This document shows positions 27,180 through 36,625 of a stretch of 64,000 bases of DNA, in pieces (positions within the stretch are counted from its first letter, which is position 1; every line of letters starts with the position of its first letter). The stretch is from Limnohabitans curvus (GTDB lineage: Bacteria > Pseudomonadota > Gammaproteobacteria > Burkholderiales > Burkholderiaceae_C), in NCBI RefSeq assembly GCF_003063475.1, contig NZ_NESP01000001.1, positions 1,736,001 through 1,800,000 on the forward strand, read 5' to 3'. The position numbers and the translations under genes were made by a program. The notes below the pieces were generated by a model. That model made no database searches and had not been told where the DNA came from. It worked only from the letters and a program-made list of their open reading frames with translations.

Positions 27180-28575
27180 GAAGGCTTTGGATGTGGTGAT
27201 CATGGCGGCCGGTAAAGGCACCCGTATGAAGAGCAGTATGCCTAAGGTTTTGCACCGCTTGGCGGGCAAGGCTTTGGTGCAGCATGTGATTGACACAGCC
27301 CGTACCTTGAAAGCGCGCCACACCATCGTCATCACCGGACACGGGGCCGACCAAGTCGAACCCGCCTTGCTGTCGGCCAACCCCAACGACAAGCTGCAGT
27401 TCGCCCGCCAAATGCCTCAGCTCGGTACAGGTCATGCGGTGCAGCAAACCGTGCCCTTGTTGGCCGATGACGCGGTGGTGGTGGTGCTCTCGGGCGATGT
27501 GCCCTTGACGCAAGCCGACACCTTGCAGGCGCTGATCGACCTGTGCGACGGCAAGCAGCTCGCGTTGTTGACGATTGCGTTTGACGACCCCACCGGCTAC
27601 GGCCGAATCGTGCGCAGCCCCAGCGGCCAAGTGCACGCCATCGTCGAGCACAAAGACGCCAACGATGAACAGCGCGCGATCAATGAGGTGTACAGCGGCA
27701 TCATGGCCGTGCCCGCCAAATTGCTCAAACCATGGCTGGCCCGCTTGGACAACAACAACGCGCAGCAAGAGTTTTATTTGACCGATGTCGTCAAGTTTGC
27801 CGAGTCCGATGGCGTGCCCGTGGTGGCGCACAAAATCAAAGACGTGGCGCAAGTCGCGGGCGTCAACAGCCCCACGCAGTTGGCCGAGCTGGAGCGCACG
27901 TTTCAGCTGCGCCAAGCGCAAGCGTTCATGGCCGACGGCGTGCGCATCATCGACCCCGCACGCTTTGATGTGCGCGGCACGTTGACTTGCGGTCAAGACG
28001 TTGAGATTGATGTGAACTGCATCTTTCAAGGCAATGTGTCACTCGGTCACGGCGTGAAGATTGGCGCGAATTGCGTGATCGCCAACTGCGTCATTGAGGC
28101 TGGCGCGGTGATTCACCCTTTCACCCACATCGACGGTGAAAAGCTGGGCGTGACCGTGGGCGAGGGCGCATTGATTGGCCCGTTTGCCCGTTTGCGCCCC
28201 GGCGCGCAGTTGGCCGCCGAGGTGCACATTGGCAACTTTGTGGAAGTCAAAAACTCAACGATGGCCAAGGGTTCAAAAGCCAACCACTTGGCCTACTTGG
28301 GCGACGCCACCGTGGGCGAACGCGTCAACTACGGCGCAGGCAGCATCACCGCCAACTACGATGGGGCCAACAAACACCGCACCGTCATCGAAGCCGATGT
28401 GCATGTGGGCAGCAACTGCGTGTTGGTGGCCCCCGTCACCATAGGCGCGGGCGGCACAGTGGGCGGTGGCTCGACCATCACCAAGAGCACCGAGGCTGGC
28501 GCTTTGAGCGTGGCGCGGGGTAAGCAGGTGAGCATTGCTAATTACAAACGGCCTGAGAAAAAGCCCAAGGCTTGA
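27178..28575 (+). CDS. glmU: Bifunctional GlmU (UDP-GlcNAc pyrophosphorylase / GlcN-1-P acetyltransferase)
   Basis: The 465-residue enzyme makes UDP-GlcNAc for peptidoglycan and lipopolysaccharide. The N-terminal uridyltransferase has MAAGKGTRMKSSMPKVLH (residues 9-26) and LSGDVPL. The C-terminal left-handed beta-helix (from about residue 255) has repeated hexapeptides and LGDATVGERVNYGAGSITANYDG with the CoA-site segment. Of two nearby ATGs (27169 and 27178) the second has AAGG at the right distance. Its start codon overlaps that of the divergent lipoprotein, so its promoter must lie inside that gene. It ends at a terminator and is 0.7 kb from glmS. Confidence 0.97.
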   Translation: MKALDVVIMAAGKGTRMKSSMPKVLHRLAGKALVQHVIDTARTLKARHTIVITGHGADQVEPALLSANPNDKLQFARQMPQLGTGHAVQQTVPLLADDAVVVVLSGDVPLTQADTLQALIDLCDGKQLALLTIAFDDPTGYGRIVRSPSGQVHAIVEHKDANDEQRAINEVYSGIMAVPAKLLKPWLARLDNNNAQQEFYLTDVVKFAESDGVPVVAHKIKDVAQVAGVNSPTQLAELERTFQLRQAQAFMADGVRIIDPARFDVRGTLTCGQDVEIDVNCIFQGNVSLGHGVKIGANCVIANCVIEAGAVIHPFTHIDGEKLGVTVGEGALIGPFARLRPGAQLAAEVHIGNFVEVKNSTMAKGSKANHLAYLGDATVGERVNYGAGSITANYDGANKHRTVIEADVHVGSNCVLVAPVTIGAGGTVGGGSTITKSTEAGALSVARGKQVSIANYKRPEKKPKA

Positions 28576-28581
28576 AGCTAC

Positions 28582-28608
28582 AAAAGGCAGCCTAGGCTGC
28601 CTTTTTTG
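28582..28608 (+). terminator. Terminator after glmU
   Basis: The hairpin AAAGGCAGCCTAGGCTGCCTTT at 28583-28604 is followed by a T run to 28606. Flanking A residues upstream could also make it work for the convergent Lrp-type gene. Confidence 0.88.
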
Positions 28609-28660
28609 ATGGGTACAAATTGGTTGCTGCCGCTAGCCACGCCATGACGAGTTCGTTGGC

Positions 28661-29152
28661 TTATGACGAGCGCAAGACCGGCCAAGTGCTGGTGAACTTC
28701 GCCCGCTTGGTTGCAAAAAACGCTTTCACATTTCGCACATTCGCATCTTGCGTCAGCAGGCGTTGCGTGATGGCCAGGTAGTCGGGCATGTCCACAGCTT
28801 GCACGACCAACACAAAGTCGGGCCCAGGCGACACGCGCCAACATTGCTGCACAGACTCGTCGGCGATGGCGCGTTGCTCGAAGGCGTCTAGGTGTTCGGC
28901 ACCTTGTGCGTCTAGCGTGACTTCCACCAAAGAGGTCAGGCCGTGGCCCAAGGCCGCGCCCAATTTGTCGGCGTTGAGCACGGCGATTTGTCGCTCAATC
29001 CAACCCTCGTCTGTCAGGCGCTTGACGCGGCGCAGGCAGGTGGGCGGTGAGATTTTGAAGCGTTCGGCCAAGGCCACGTTGCTGAGCGTGGCGTCGTGCT
29101 GCAAGGCGTCGAGCAGCTTCAGATCGGTTTCATCTAGAAATTCTTGTTTCAT
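28661..29152 (-). CDS. Lrp/AsnC family transcriptional regulator
   Basis: A 163-residue regulator. It has an N-terminal HTH (residues 5-55, with LSNVALAERFKISPPTCLRRVKRL) and a C-terminal RAM/AsnC effector-binding domain. Such proteins sense amino acids and act as DNA-wrapping oligomers. The ATG at 29152 gives MKQEFLDETDLKLL, the usual family start. It is divergent from glmS with 136 bp of AT-rich DNA between them, so it may control glmS or itself. The effector is not identifiable from sequence. Confidence 0.9.
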   Translation of the reverse strand: MKQEFLDETDLKLLDALQHDATLSNVALAERFKISPPTCLRRVKRLTDEGWIERQIAVLNADKLGAALGHGLTSLVEVTLDAQGAEHLDAFEQRAIADESVQQCWRVSPGPDFVLVVQAVDMPDYLAITQRLLTQDANVRNVKAFFATKRAKFTSTWPVLRSS

Positions 29153-29288
29153 AAAAGCTAAGTAATTGAAATTAAATTCCAATATTTTGGTTTTGTTGAA
29201 TTTTCGTTCAAAAACTATAAAAAATATATAAGAAATTTCACGTCGATCGGCCTACGATCCTGCCATTCCTCAATTTGGAGAGCTTCTT

Positions 29289-31214
29289 ATGTGTGGCATC
29301 GTCGGCGCAGTTTCTACCCGCAACATCGTTCCCATCCTCGTGCAAGGTTTGCAGCGGCTGGAATACCGTGGCTACGACTCCTGCGGCGTGGCGGTGCACT
29401 CGGCCAGTTTGGGCGCCAAGCAAGGCGGCTTGCAACGCGCGCGCAGCACGGCACGCGTGTCTGAGTTGATGGACCAAGTCAAGGCCGACCACATTGAAGG
29501 CGGCATTGGCATTGCGCACACACGTTGGGCCACGCACGGTGCGCCTGCGGTGCACAACGCGCATCCCCACTTCAGCCACGGCACGGGCGCTGGCGCGGGT
29601 GTTTACACAGGCGATGTGCCGAACAAAGCAGGCCAGAACGAGAAAGCCACCCCGAACAAGCCGGGCCGGGTGGCGCTGGTCCACAACGGCATCATCGAAA
29701 ACCACGATGAGCTGCGCGCTGCACTGCAAGCCAAGGGCTACGAGTTCTTGAGCCAAACCGACACCGAAGTCATTGCCCACTTGGTGGACAGCCTCTACAA
29801 CGGCGATCTGTTTGAAGCGGTCAAAGCCGCCATCGTGCAGCTGCACGGCGCGTACGCGATTGCCGTGTTTCACAAAGACGAACCGCACCGCGTCATCGGC
29901 GCACGCGCAGGCTCGCCGCTCATCTTGGGCGTGGGCAAAGAGCACAGCGAAACCTTCCTCGCCAGCGACGCCATGGCCTTGGCCGGTGTGACTGACCAAA
30001 TCGTGTACCTCGAAGAAGGCGATGTGGTGGACATTCAAATCGGCAAATACTGGGTGCAAGACCGCAACCACAAAGCTGTGACACGCGAAGTTAAAACTGT
30101 GCAAGCGCACAGCGGCGCAGCCGAGTTGGGCCCTTACCGCCATTACATGCAAAAAGAAATCTTCGAGCAGCCGCGCGCCATTGCCGACACGCTCGAAGGT
30201 ATTGAGGGCATCACGCCCGAGTTGTTTGGCGACGGCGCGTACTCGGTGTTCAAAGCCGTGGACAACGTGCTCATCCTCGCTTGCGGCACCAGCTATTACA
30301 GCGGCTGCGTGGCCAAGTATTGGATTGAGGCGATTGCCAAAATCCCTTGCCAAGTCGAGATCGCCAGCGAGTACCGCTACCGCGAATCCGTGCCCAACCC
30401 TGACAGCTTGGTAGTCACCATCAGCCAGTCGGGCGAGACGGCCGACACCTTGGCTGCGCTGCGTCATGCGCAAGGTTTGGGCATGGACAAAACGCTCACC
30501 ATTTGCAACGTGTCCACCAGCGCCATGGTGCGCGAGTGCAAGCTGGCCTACGTCACACGCGCCGGCGCAGAGATTGGCGTGGCTTCCACCAAAGCTTTCA
30601 CCACACAGCTGGCCGGTTTGTTCTTGCTCACCTTGGCCTTGGCACAAACCAAAGGCCGTTTGAGCGACGAAGAAGAAGCCAAGCACATCAAAGACATGCG
30701 CCACTTGCCCGCTGCTTTGCAAGCGGTGCTGGCGCTCGAGCCCCAGCTCATCGCGTGGTCGCAAGACTTTGCCAGCAAAGAAAACGCTTTGTTTTTGGGC
30801 CGTGGCACGCATTACCCCATCGCGCTCGAAGGCGCGTTGAAGCTCAAAGAAATCACTTACATCCACGCCGAGGCCTATGCTGCTGGCGAGTTGAAGCACG
30901 GGCCCTTGGCCTTGGTCACCAGCGCCATGCCCGTGGTGACGGTAGCGCCCAACGACGCCTTGCTGGAAAAGCTCAAAAGTAACATGCAAGAAGTGCGCGC
31001 CCGTGGCGGCGTGCTGTATGTGCTGGCCGATGGCGACACGAAGATTGAAAGCAGCGAAGGCGTGAATGTGATTCGCATGCCTGAGCACTACGGCGTGCTC
31101 TCACCCATCTTGCACGTCGTGCCCTTGCAGTTGCTGAGTTATCACACGGCTTGTGCGCGGGGGACGGATGTTGATAAACCTCGAAATTTAGCTAAGAGCG
31201 TAACTGTTGAGTGA
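29289..31214 (+). CDS. glmS: Glutamine--fructose-6-phosphate aminotransferase
   Basis: GlmS makes glucosamine-6-phosphate from fructose-6-phosphate and glutamine, the first step toward UDP-GlcNAc. The 641-residue product starts MCGIVGAVS with the catalytic Cys directly after Met, and has TRWATHGAP, two SIS domains ([14 protein letters not shown] and [18 protein letters not shown]) and the C-terminal NLAKSVTVE. Residues about 80-115 hold an insertion rich in Gly and Ala ([16 protein letters not shown]), longer than in E. coli. Its last codons overlap the SET gene. I saw no glmS ribozyme in the 136-bp upstream region. Confidence 0.97.
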   Translation: MCGIVGAVSTRNIVPILVQGLQRLEYRGYDSCGVAVHSASLGAKQGGLQRARSTARVSELMDQVKADHIEGGIGIAHTRWATHGAPAVHNAHPHFSHGTGAGAGVYTGDVPNKAGQNEKATPNKPGRVALVHNGIIENHDELRAALQAKGYEFLSQTDTEVIAHLVDSLYNGDLFEAVKAAIVQLHGAYAIAVFHKDEPHRVIGARAGSPLILGVGKEHSETFLASDAMALAGVTDQIVYLEEGDVVDIQIGKYWVQDRNHKAVTREVKTVQAHSGAAELGPYRHYMQKEIFEQPRAIADTLEGIEGITPELFGDGAYSVFKAVDNVLILACGTSYYSGCVAKYWIEAIAKIPCQVEIASEYRYRESVPNPDSLVVTISQSGETADTLAALRHAQGLGMDKTLTICNVSTSAMVRECKLAYVTRAGAEIGVASTKAFTTQLAGLFLLTLALAQTKGRLSDEEEAKHIKDMRHLPAALQAVLALEPQLIAWSQDFASKENALFLGRGTHYPIALEGALKLKEITYIHAEAYAAGELKHGPLALVTSAMPVVTVAPNDALLEKLKSNMQEVRARGGVLYVLADGDTKIESSEGVNVIRMPEHYGVLSPILHVVPLQLLSYHTACARGTDVDKPRNLAKSVTVE

Positions 31215-31647
31215 CCCTCGAATAGAAGTCCTCTCATCCCGCGTCCACGGCAAAGGCGTGTTCGCCCTGTGCGGGATGGCTGCGGGCGAAACGGTCATTG
31301 AATATGTGGGCGAAATCATTTCCATGGCCGAGGCGCAGCGCCGCCACCCGCATGACCCTAGTAATCCCGAGCACACGTTTTACTTTCACATCGACGATGC
31401 GCGGGTGATTGACGGCTTGTACGGCGGCAATGCGTCGCGTTGGATCAACCATTCGTGTCGCCCCAATTGCGAACCCGTAGAAATCAAAGGCCGTGTTTTC
31501 ATCAAAACGCGTCGCCAAGTGTGGCGAGGCGAAGAGCTGACGTTCAACTATGGGCTGGTGAGCGATGAGCCCATGACCGACGCGCTCAAAGCCAAATACA
31601 CCTGCCGCTGCGGGGCCAAGAGGTGCAAAGGCACAATGTTGGCCTGA
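31207..31647 (+). CDS. SET domain protein-lysine methyltransferase-like
   Basis: A 146-residue protein that is almost entirely a SET domain: [27 protein letters not shown], the pseudoknot motif [19 protein letters not shown], and a post-SET Cys cluster ([14 protein letters not shown]) that would bind zinc. SET enzymes methylate protein lysines with SAM; bacterial substrates are mostly unknown. The best start is the TTG at 31207, overlapping the glmS stop by 8 bp, since no ATG or GTG is in frame before the domain. Confidence 0.83.
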   Translation: MSDPRIEVLSSRVHGKGVFALCGMAAGETVIEYVGEIISMAEAQRRHPHDPSNPEHTFYFHIDDARVIDGLYGGNASRWINHSCRPNCEPVEIKGRVFIKTRRQVWRGEELTFNYGLVSDEPMTDALKAKYTCRCGAKRCKGTMLA

Positions 31648-31663
31648 ATACGATTGAACTGAA

Positions 31664-32047
31664 ATGACTGACCAGATGACAGACGCACTAGCGCAATGGA
31701 ACAAGGCATGCAAGACCTTGGATGAAGAGTTTCAACTGAGTGCCAGTGAGCTGCCGACGATAGAAACCGCTAAAGCTTTGTTTTTGCAACTGGTGGGGCG
31801 TCGCGACATCACGCAAGAGGCGGCCAATGCGCTGATGTTCAGCTTGTATTTCTCGGGCTATCTCAGCATGTTGTTGGCGTTCAAGCAGCAGTCACCAGAC
31901 TTTGAGGTGCCTGACTATTTGCACACGCATCCCGTGCTAGAGGCTTCCAACCGGTGGGCTCAGCAGGCGGTTGACGGTCATTTGCTGTTGCAGTTGGCGC
32001 AGCCGATCATTCGGGACACGCAGGATTTGTTGGAGGCACTGAACTGA
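31664..32047 (+). CDS. Conserved hypothetical protein
   Basis: A 127-residue acidic, mainly helical protein with no signal peptide and no motif I recognise. Landmarks are LPTIETAKALFLQLVGRRDITQ and ALMFSLYFSGYLSMLLAFKQQ. It begins 17 bp after the SET gene, so co-transcription with glmS-SET is likely. There is no strong ribosome-binding site. Codon use matches the neighbours, which supports a real gene. Confidence 0.6.
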   Translation: MTDQMTDALAQWNKACKTLDEEFQLSASELPTIETAKALFLQLVGRRDITQEAANALMFSLYFSGYLSMLLAFKQQSPDFEVPDYLHTHPVLEASNRWAQQAVDGHLLLQLAQPIIRDTQDLLEALN

Positions 32048-32143
32048 GGGCCTGAGTTGTGAAGAAGGTACGCCAACCAGCGTATTGCAGCTGACCTCGC
32101 TGAGTTAGAAAATCCGTAAAATTTTTTCATTGAGATCAAAGCA

Positions 32144-32326
32144 ATGAGTGAACAAAAAAACCAACTTCTGGACGCCATCAAATCGTTGTATGCGCAGCTG
32201 GAAACGGCAAACACAGCCTTTTTCCATAGCAAAAGCTCTGCGGACGAGCAGCACGTGCGCCATCTTGAGGCGCAAATGAATGAAATCATTGATGCCTTGG
32301 TGATGTTGGAGTCTCCGCCGTCATAG
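32144..32326 (+). CDS. Small hypothetical protein, helical
   Basis: A 60-residue protein predicted to form two helices (KNQLLDAIKSLYAQLETANT and EQHVRHLEAQMNEIIDALVML), probably a helical hairpin or coiled coil. No family is recognised. The upstream sequence is AT-rich (AAATTTTTTCATTGAG) but has no clear ribosome-binding site. It lies between the hypothetical gene and the malic enzyme gene. Confidence 0.5.
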   Translation: MSEQKNQLLDAIKSLYAQLETANTAFFHSKSSADEQHVRHLEAQMNEIIDALVMLESPPS

Positions 32327-32408
32327 CTTGGGACCTCCGTCAGCAGCGTAGGGCATAAAGAATGAGTAGGATAGCCACCATTTTTAAAATAATTCGGAGC
32401 TATCCCTC

Positions 32409-33692
32409 ATGACCCCAGCAGAACAAGAATTACGCACAGCCGCACTTGATTACCACCGCTCGCCCACCAAGGGCAAGATTCGCGTGGAGCCCACTCACCC
32501 GCTGGACAACCAGCACGACCTGAGCTTGGCCTATTCACCTGGCGTTGCGTACCCTTGTTTGGAGATTGAAAAAGACCCGCAGCTCTCTTACGAATACACC
32601 AGCCGTGGCAACTTGGTGGGCGTCATCACCAACGGCACCGCCGTGTTGGGCTTGGGCGACATCGGTGCGTTGGCCGGTAAGCCCGTGATGGAAGGCAAGG
32701 GTTGCTTGTTCAAAAAGTTCTCAGGCATTGACGTGTTTGACATCGAACTCGACGAACACGACGCTGACAAATTGGTGGACATCATCGCTGCCATGGAGCC
32801 CACCTTTGGTGGCATCAACCTCGAAGACATCAAAGCCCCCGAGTGTTTCTACATTGAGAAAAAGCTCAGCGAACGCATGAGCATTCCCGTGTTCCACGAC
32901 GACCAACACGGCACCGCCATCATCTCGGCTGCGGCCATGTTGAACGGCTTGGAGTTGGCTGGCAAAGATATCCACAACATCAAAGTGGCCGTGTCTGGCG
33001 CAGGCGCTGCAGCCTTGGCTTGTTTGGGCGTGTTTGTGGGCTTGGGCGTGAAGGCCGAGAACATTTTTGTGTGTGATTCCAAAGGTGTGATTTACGAAGG
33101 CCGCCCCGGTGGCTACGACGAGTCCAAAGCTCGCTTTGCACAAAAAACAGATGCACGCACCTTGGCCGATGCGGTCAACGGTGCCGATGTGTTCTTGGGC
33201 TGTTCAGCCCCCGGCGTGTTGACGCAAGACATGGTCAAAACCATGGCCGACAAGCCACTCATCTTGGCCTTGGCCAACCCCGAGCCAGAAATTCGCCCCG
33301 AGTTGGCCAAAGCCGTGCGCCCTGATTGCATCATTGCCACAGGCCGCTCTGACTACCCGAACCAAGTGAACAACGTGTTGTGCTTCCCATACATCTTCCG
33401 TGGCGCGTTGGATTGCGGCGCGACCAAAATCACCGAAGCGATGAAGATTGCTTGTGTGCGCGAAATCGCAGACTTGGCCAAGCTCGAAGTGACCGCCGAA
33501 GTGCAAGCCGCTTACCCCGGTTTGGATTTGACATTTGGCGTGGACAACATCATTCCTAAGCCATTCGACACACGCCTCATCCAGCGCATCGCGCCTGCCG
33601 TGGCACGTGCCGCTGAAGCCTCGGGTGTGGCCAAGCGTCCTATCAAAGACTTTGACGCGTACGCCAAAACTTTGGCGGCTTGGATCAAGTAA
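32409..33692 (+). CDS. Malic enzyme, short form
   Basis: A 427-residue malate dehydrogenase (oxaloacetate-decarboxylating). It has the malic domain ([14 protein letters not shown] near residue 40, [15 protein letters not shown] near 160) and the NAD(P)-binding domain ([17 protein letters not shown]). Long MaeB enzymes carry an extra 320-residue phosphotransacetylase-like domain; here the protein ends straight after the NAD domain, so this is the short form. It makes pyruvate and NAD(P)H from malate. Cofactor preference cannot be read with confidence. Confidence 0.93.
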   Translation: MTPAEQELRTAALDYHRSPTKGKIRVEPTHPLDNQHDLSLAYSPGVAYPCLEIEKDPQLSYEYTSRGNLVGVITNGTAVLGLGDIGALAGKPVMEGKGCLFKKFSGIDVFDIELDEHDADKLVDIIAAMEPTFGGINLEDIKAPECFYIEKKLSERMSIPVFHDDQHGTAIISAAAMLNGLELAGKDIHNIKVAVSGAGAAALACLGVFVGLGVKAENIFVCDSKGVIYEGRPGGYDESKARFAQKTDARTLADAVNGADVFLGCSAPGVLTQDMVKTMADKPLILALANPEPEIRPELAKAVRPDCIIATGRSDYPNQVNNVLCFPYIFRGALDCGATKITEAMKIACVREIADLAKLEVTAEVQAAYPGLDLTFGVDNIIPKPFDTRLIQRIAPAVARAAEASGVAKRPIKDFDAYAKTLAAWIK

Positions 33693-33696
33693 AGCC

Positions 33697-33924
33697 TTGA
33701 GTCGGCTCAAGCTCACCCGCGACAAGATCTATAAAACGGTATCGCGCCAATTGCATGGCGTGGTGCCGTGTTGGGTCTGCGGGGAGCATGTGGCACATGC
33801 CGATGCCACGCTAGAGCACATTCAGCCACTCAGCGAAGGCGGCAACAGCCATCAAGACAATTTGGCCATCAGCCACGACCGCTGCAACAACCAGCGCCAC
33901 ATCAAGGCCAAGGCTCAAGCTTGA
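33697..33924 (+). CDS. Small HNH endonuclease domain protein
   Basis: About 75 residues, nearly all an HNH nuclease fold: CWVCGEHVAHADATLEHIQPLSEGG, then NSHQDNLAISHDRCNNQRH. It has the CxxC zinc ligands, catalytic EHI, DNL and H..CN. No ATG is available; a TTG at 33697 gives MSRLKLTRDKIYKTV. It starts five bases after the malic enzyme stop. A stand-alone HNH of this size is often a chromosomal orphan of unknown target. The start is uncertain. Confidence 0.65.
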   Translation: MSRLKLTRDKIYKTVSRQLHGVVPCWVCGEHVAHADATLEHIQPLSEGGNSHQDNLAISHDRCNNQRHIKAKAQA

Positions 33925-33949
33925 TTCTTGATACATTCGAGGCATCCGC

Positions 33950-34843
33950 ATGACGTCTCAGCAAAAATCACACCCCGCACTTTTGGGCATCAGTTTGTTG
34001 CTCATTGCCATGGCGTGCTTCGCCATTTTGGACACCACCACCAAACGCGTGACCACAGTCGTGCCTGTGATGATGGCGATTTGGGCGCGTTACTTCTTCC
34101 AAGCCGTGCTCACCACGGCGGTGGTGTTGCCCCTCAAAGGCTTGGGCGTGCTCAAAACCAACAACCCACGCCAGCAACTCACACGCGGTGTGTTGTTGAC
34201 TGTGGTGACAGGGTTGGCCTTTTCGAGCTTGCGGTTTTTGCCCGTGGGCGAATTCACCGCGATTGTGATGACCGTGCCGTTGCTGGTCACCTTGTTGGCG
34301 GCACGTCTGTTGGGTGAGCATGTGTCGGCGCAGCGTGTGTGGTTGGTGTGTGGCGGCTTTGTTGGCACGCTCATCATCGTGCGCCCTGGCACTGATGTGT
34401 TTGGCTGGCCGCTACTTATTCCGCTGGCCTTGGTCATCGTGAACGCGGCGTTTCAGTTGCTCACCAGCAAAATGACGCGCACCGAAGACGCCATGACCAC
34501 GCAGTTCTACACCACATGGGTGGGTACGGCATTGACCTCTGTGCCCTTGTTTTGGTTTTGGGTGCCCATCAGCGACACGCGGGTGTTGTTGGAGTTGGTG
34601 CTCATGGGCGTTGCCGGGTGCGTGGGACATTTCTTGCTCATCATGGCGTTTGAACGCTCACCCGCAGGCACTTTGATGCCGTACATGTATGCGCAAATTG
34701 GTTTTGCGATGTTGGGCGGTTGGTGGGTGTTTGACCATGTGCCCGATCATCTGTCGATGATGGGCATTGGCTTGATTGCGCTGTGTGGCACCGCGGGCGG
34801 TTTGCTGACCGTTTATGAGCTGCGCCAAAAAACGCAGTCTTGA
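33950..34843 (+). CDS. DMT superfamily transporter (EamA)
   Basis: A 297-residue inner-membrane protein with ten predicted helices arranged as two EamA repeats. Landmarks are LLIAMACFAILDTTTKRVT, FSSLRFLPVGEFTAIVMTVPLLVTLLAA (end of repeat 1) and AFERSPAGTLMPYMYAQIGFAMLGGWWVF (repeat 2). Members export amino acids or other small metabolites; substrate is unknown. It ends 13 bp before the convergent lipocalin gene. Confidence 0.9.
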   Translation: MTSQQKSHPALLGISLLLIAMACFAILDTTTKRVTTVVPVMMAIWARYFFQAVLTTAVVLPLKGLGVLKTNNPRQQLTRGVLLTVVTGLAFSSLRFLPVGEFTAIVMTVPLLVTLLAARLLGEHVSAQRVWLVCGGFVGTLIIVRPGTDVFGWPLLIPLALVIVNAAFQLLTSKMTRTEDAMTTQFYTTWVGTALTSVPLFWFWVPISDTRVLLELVLMGVAGCVGHFLLIMAFERSPAGTLMPYMYAQIGFAMLGGWWVFDHVPDHLSMMGIGLIALCGTAGGLLTVYELRQKTQS

Positions 34844-34856
34844 AGAGCCTGGCGCT

Positions 34857-35420
34857 TCAGGGCTGTTGCGTGAGCTCGAGTTGTTGCACATCGAAGCCTT
34901 GCGCTTTCAAACGTTCGATCAGCCCGTCATAGGTCTTGGCAGGGACGCGCGGCGTGCGCGATAGCACCCACAGATACTCGCGTTTGGCATCGCTCACAGC
35001 GGCTAGTTGGTAGTCGGCATCCAGGTCAATCACCCAGTAGTCGCCCCACACCTGTGGCAACCAGCTCAGCCATGCGGGGGCAAAACGCACCTGCAGCTTG
35101 GGCGACGTGGCTGGACCCACTTGTTTGGCCAAGCCCAATGCGTCGATGGTGCTGCCATTCGCTGTGGTGCAGCTGTTGAGCACTTGTACCGAGCCATCGG
35201 TTTGCGCCAGATAGTGCGCGCGCGTGTTGGCGACGCACTTGCGCTGAAAACGGTTGGGAAATTTGGCAATCTCGTACCAAGTACCCATGTAGCGCTGCAC
35301 ATCCAATGTGGCAATGGTGGTCACGGGTGGCAACGCCGCAGGCGAGGGCGCTTGCGATTGCGCCGCCGCATGCAGTGTGACGCATGACAAACACAGAACG
35401 AGCCAGCGAAATTTGCGCAT
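34857..35420 (-). CDS. Lipocalin family protein
   Basis: A 187-residue exported lipocalin related to bacterial Blc. After a signal peptide (MRKFRWLVLCLSCVTLHAAAQS) come the lipocalin signature VQRYMGTWYEIAKFPNRFQ (GxW motif near residue 47) and YWVIDLDADYQLAAVSDAKREYLWVLSRTP. No lipobox is seen, so it is probably soluble in the periplasm rather than lipid-anchored like E. coli Blc. It starts one base after the YggT stop and is probably co-transcribed with it. Confidence 0.9.
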   Translation of the reverse strand: MRKFRWLVLCLSCVTLHAAAQSQAPSPAALPPVTTIATLDVQRYMGTWYEIAKFPNRFQRKCVANTRAHYLAQTDGSVQVLNSCTTANGSTIDALGLAKQVGPATSPKLQVRFAPAWLSWLPQVWGDYWVIDLDADYQLAAVSDAKREYLWVLSRTPRVPAKTYDGLIERLKAQGFDVQQLELTQQP

Positions 35421-35421
35421 C

Positions 35422-35982
35422 TTAGAAAACGACTTGCGCTTGTAAGGTGTGCAGCACGATCTCAGCGATTTGAATCACCAGCATCAGTGCGATGGGTGAC
35501 AAGTCCACGCCGCCCATTTGCGGCAACACACGGCGAATGGGGCGCAGCAGAGGTTCGACCAACTGGGCCAAGAAATAACGCACATCCGAGGCGGCGCTGA
35601 ACCAAGACATCAGCGCGTAGCCAATCACCATCCACATCAGGCTAGACAGAATGACGCTGAGCAGCTCAAAGCCCGCATTGGTCACCAAGGTCAGCCAATG
35701 GGCAGTAGCGCCTGCCACGATCCACAGCAGCGAGTGCTTGGCCAGCAACACGGCATAGGCCGCGACCAAACTGGCCGTGTCCAAGCGGCCAAGGGCCGGC
35801 ACAAAGCGACGCACGGGCAGCACGATCCAGTTGGTGATGCTGAACACAAATGGTGCCAATGGGTTGCCGCCGCTCGACGACAAATTGATGCGCTGCAAAT
35901 GCATGTACATGCGCAGCAGGCACGTGCCAGCCACCAAGCCAACGGCGAAGTGCAGAATCAAAGAGAAAATTTGTAACAACAT
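35422..35982 (-). CDS. YggT family membrane protein
   Basis: A 186-residue protein with two YggT repeats, each with two membrane helices. The second repeat has the family stretch [26 protein letters not shown]. In E. coli YggT is linked to osmotic or potassium homeostasis; otherwise the function is poorly known. It is the first gene of a two-gene unit with the lipocalin gene and is divergent from the UPF0114 gene. Confidence 0.9.
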   Translation of the reverse strand: MLLQIFSLILHFAVGLVAGTCLLRMYMHLQRINLSSSGGNPLAPFVFSITNWIVLPVRRFVPALGRLDTASLVAAYAVLLAKHSLLWIVAGATAHWLTLVTNAGFELLSVILSSLMWMVIGYALMSWFSAASDVRYFLAQLVEPLLRPIRRVLPQMGGVDLSPIALMLVIQIAEIVLHTLQAQVVF

Positions 35983-36039
35983 GGTTTAAGTTTATGTGGG
36001 CTCAGGCAAAATTTGAGCCTTAATGAGAGATTGTTCAGT

Positions 36040-36615
36040 ATGAAGCAAACCCCTGCCTTGCCCCGTTTTATTTTTGCCAGCCGCTGGCTGCAGCTGCCTC
36101 TGTATTTGGGCCTCATCGCTGCGCAAGCGGTGTATGTGTTCCATTTCTGGGTGGAGCTGGTGCATTTGATTGAAGCCGCGTTTGGCAGCCAAGCCGCGCT
36201 GGATGCCTTGGTGACCAGCATTGGTTACAAAAACGGCATGACGGTCACGCACCTGAGCGAGTCCATCACCATGCTGGTGGTTCTGGGTTTGATCGATGTG
36301 GTGATGATCTCCAACTTGCTCATCATGGTCATTGTGGGTGGTTACGAAACCTTTGTCTCGCGCATGTACCTTGAAAATCACCCCGATCAACCTGAGTGGC
36401 TCAGCCACGTGAACGCGTCGATTTTGAAGGTCAAACTGGGCATGGCCATCATTGGCATCTCGTCCATCCACTTGCTCAAGACCTTCATCAACGCGGCCAA
36501 CTACGACGAGAAAGTGTTGATGTGGCAAACCATCATCCACATCACATTCTTGCTCAGTGCTTTGGCCATTGCGTTGACCGACAAAATTTCACACGCCCAA
36601 GCACCTTCACACTGA
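36040..36615 (+). CDS. UPF0114 family membrane protein (YqhA-like)
   Basis: A 191-residue inner-membrane protein of the TIGR00645/UPF0114 family with about four helices. Typical stretches are [24 protein letters not shown] and [20 protein letters not shown]. Function unknown. I chose the ATG at 36040 over an upstream TTG at 36013. It is followed after 10 bp by queC, suggesting co-transcription without an evident functional link. Confidence 0.88.
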   Translation: MKQTPALPRFIFASRWLQLPLYLGLIAAQAVYVFHFWVELVHLIEAAFGSQAALDALVTSIGYKNGMTVTHLSESITMLVVLGLIDVVMISNLLIMVIVGGYETFVSRMYLENHPDQPEWLSHVNASILKVKLGMAIIGISSIHLLKTFINAANYDEKVLMWQTIIHITFLLSALAIALTDKISHAQAPSH

Positions 36616-36625
36616 ACCTAAGCCC

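Noticed and set aside
29153..29288. glmS ribozyme or riboswitch upstream of glmS
   Set aside because: The 136-bp region is AT-rich and shows no recognisable ribozyme core; the ribozyme is typical of Gram-positives.
29238..31088. 616-codon open frame opposite glmS
   Set aside because: It lies entirely on the reverse of glmS, has no domain and atypical composition; an antisense artefact.
36616..36625. preQ1 riboswitch before queC
   Set aside because: Only 10 bp separate queC from the preceding gene, leaving no room for a leader.
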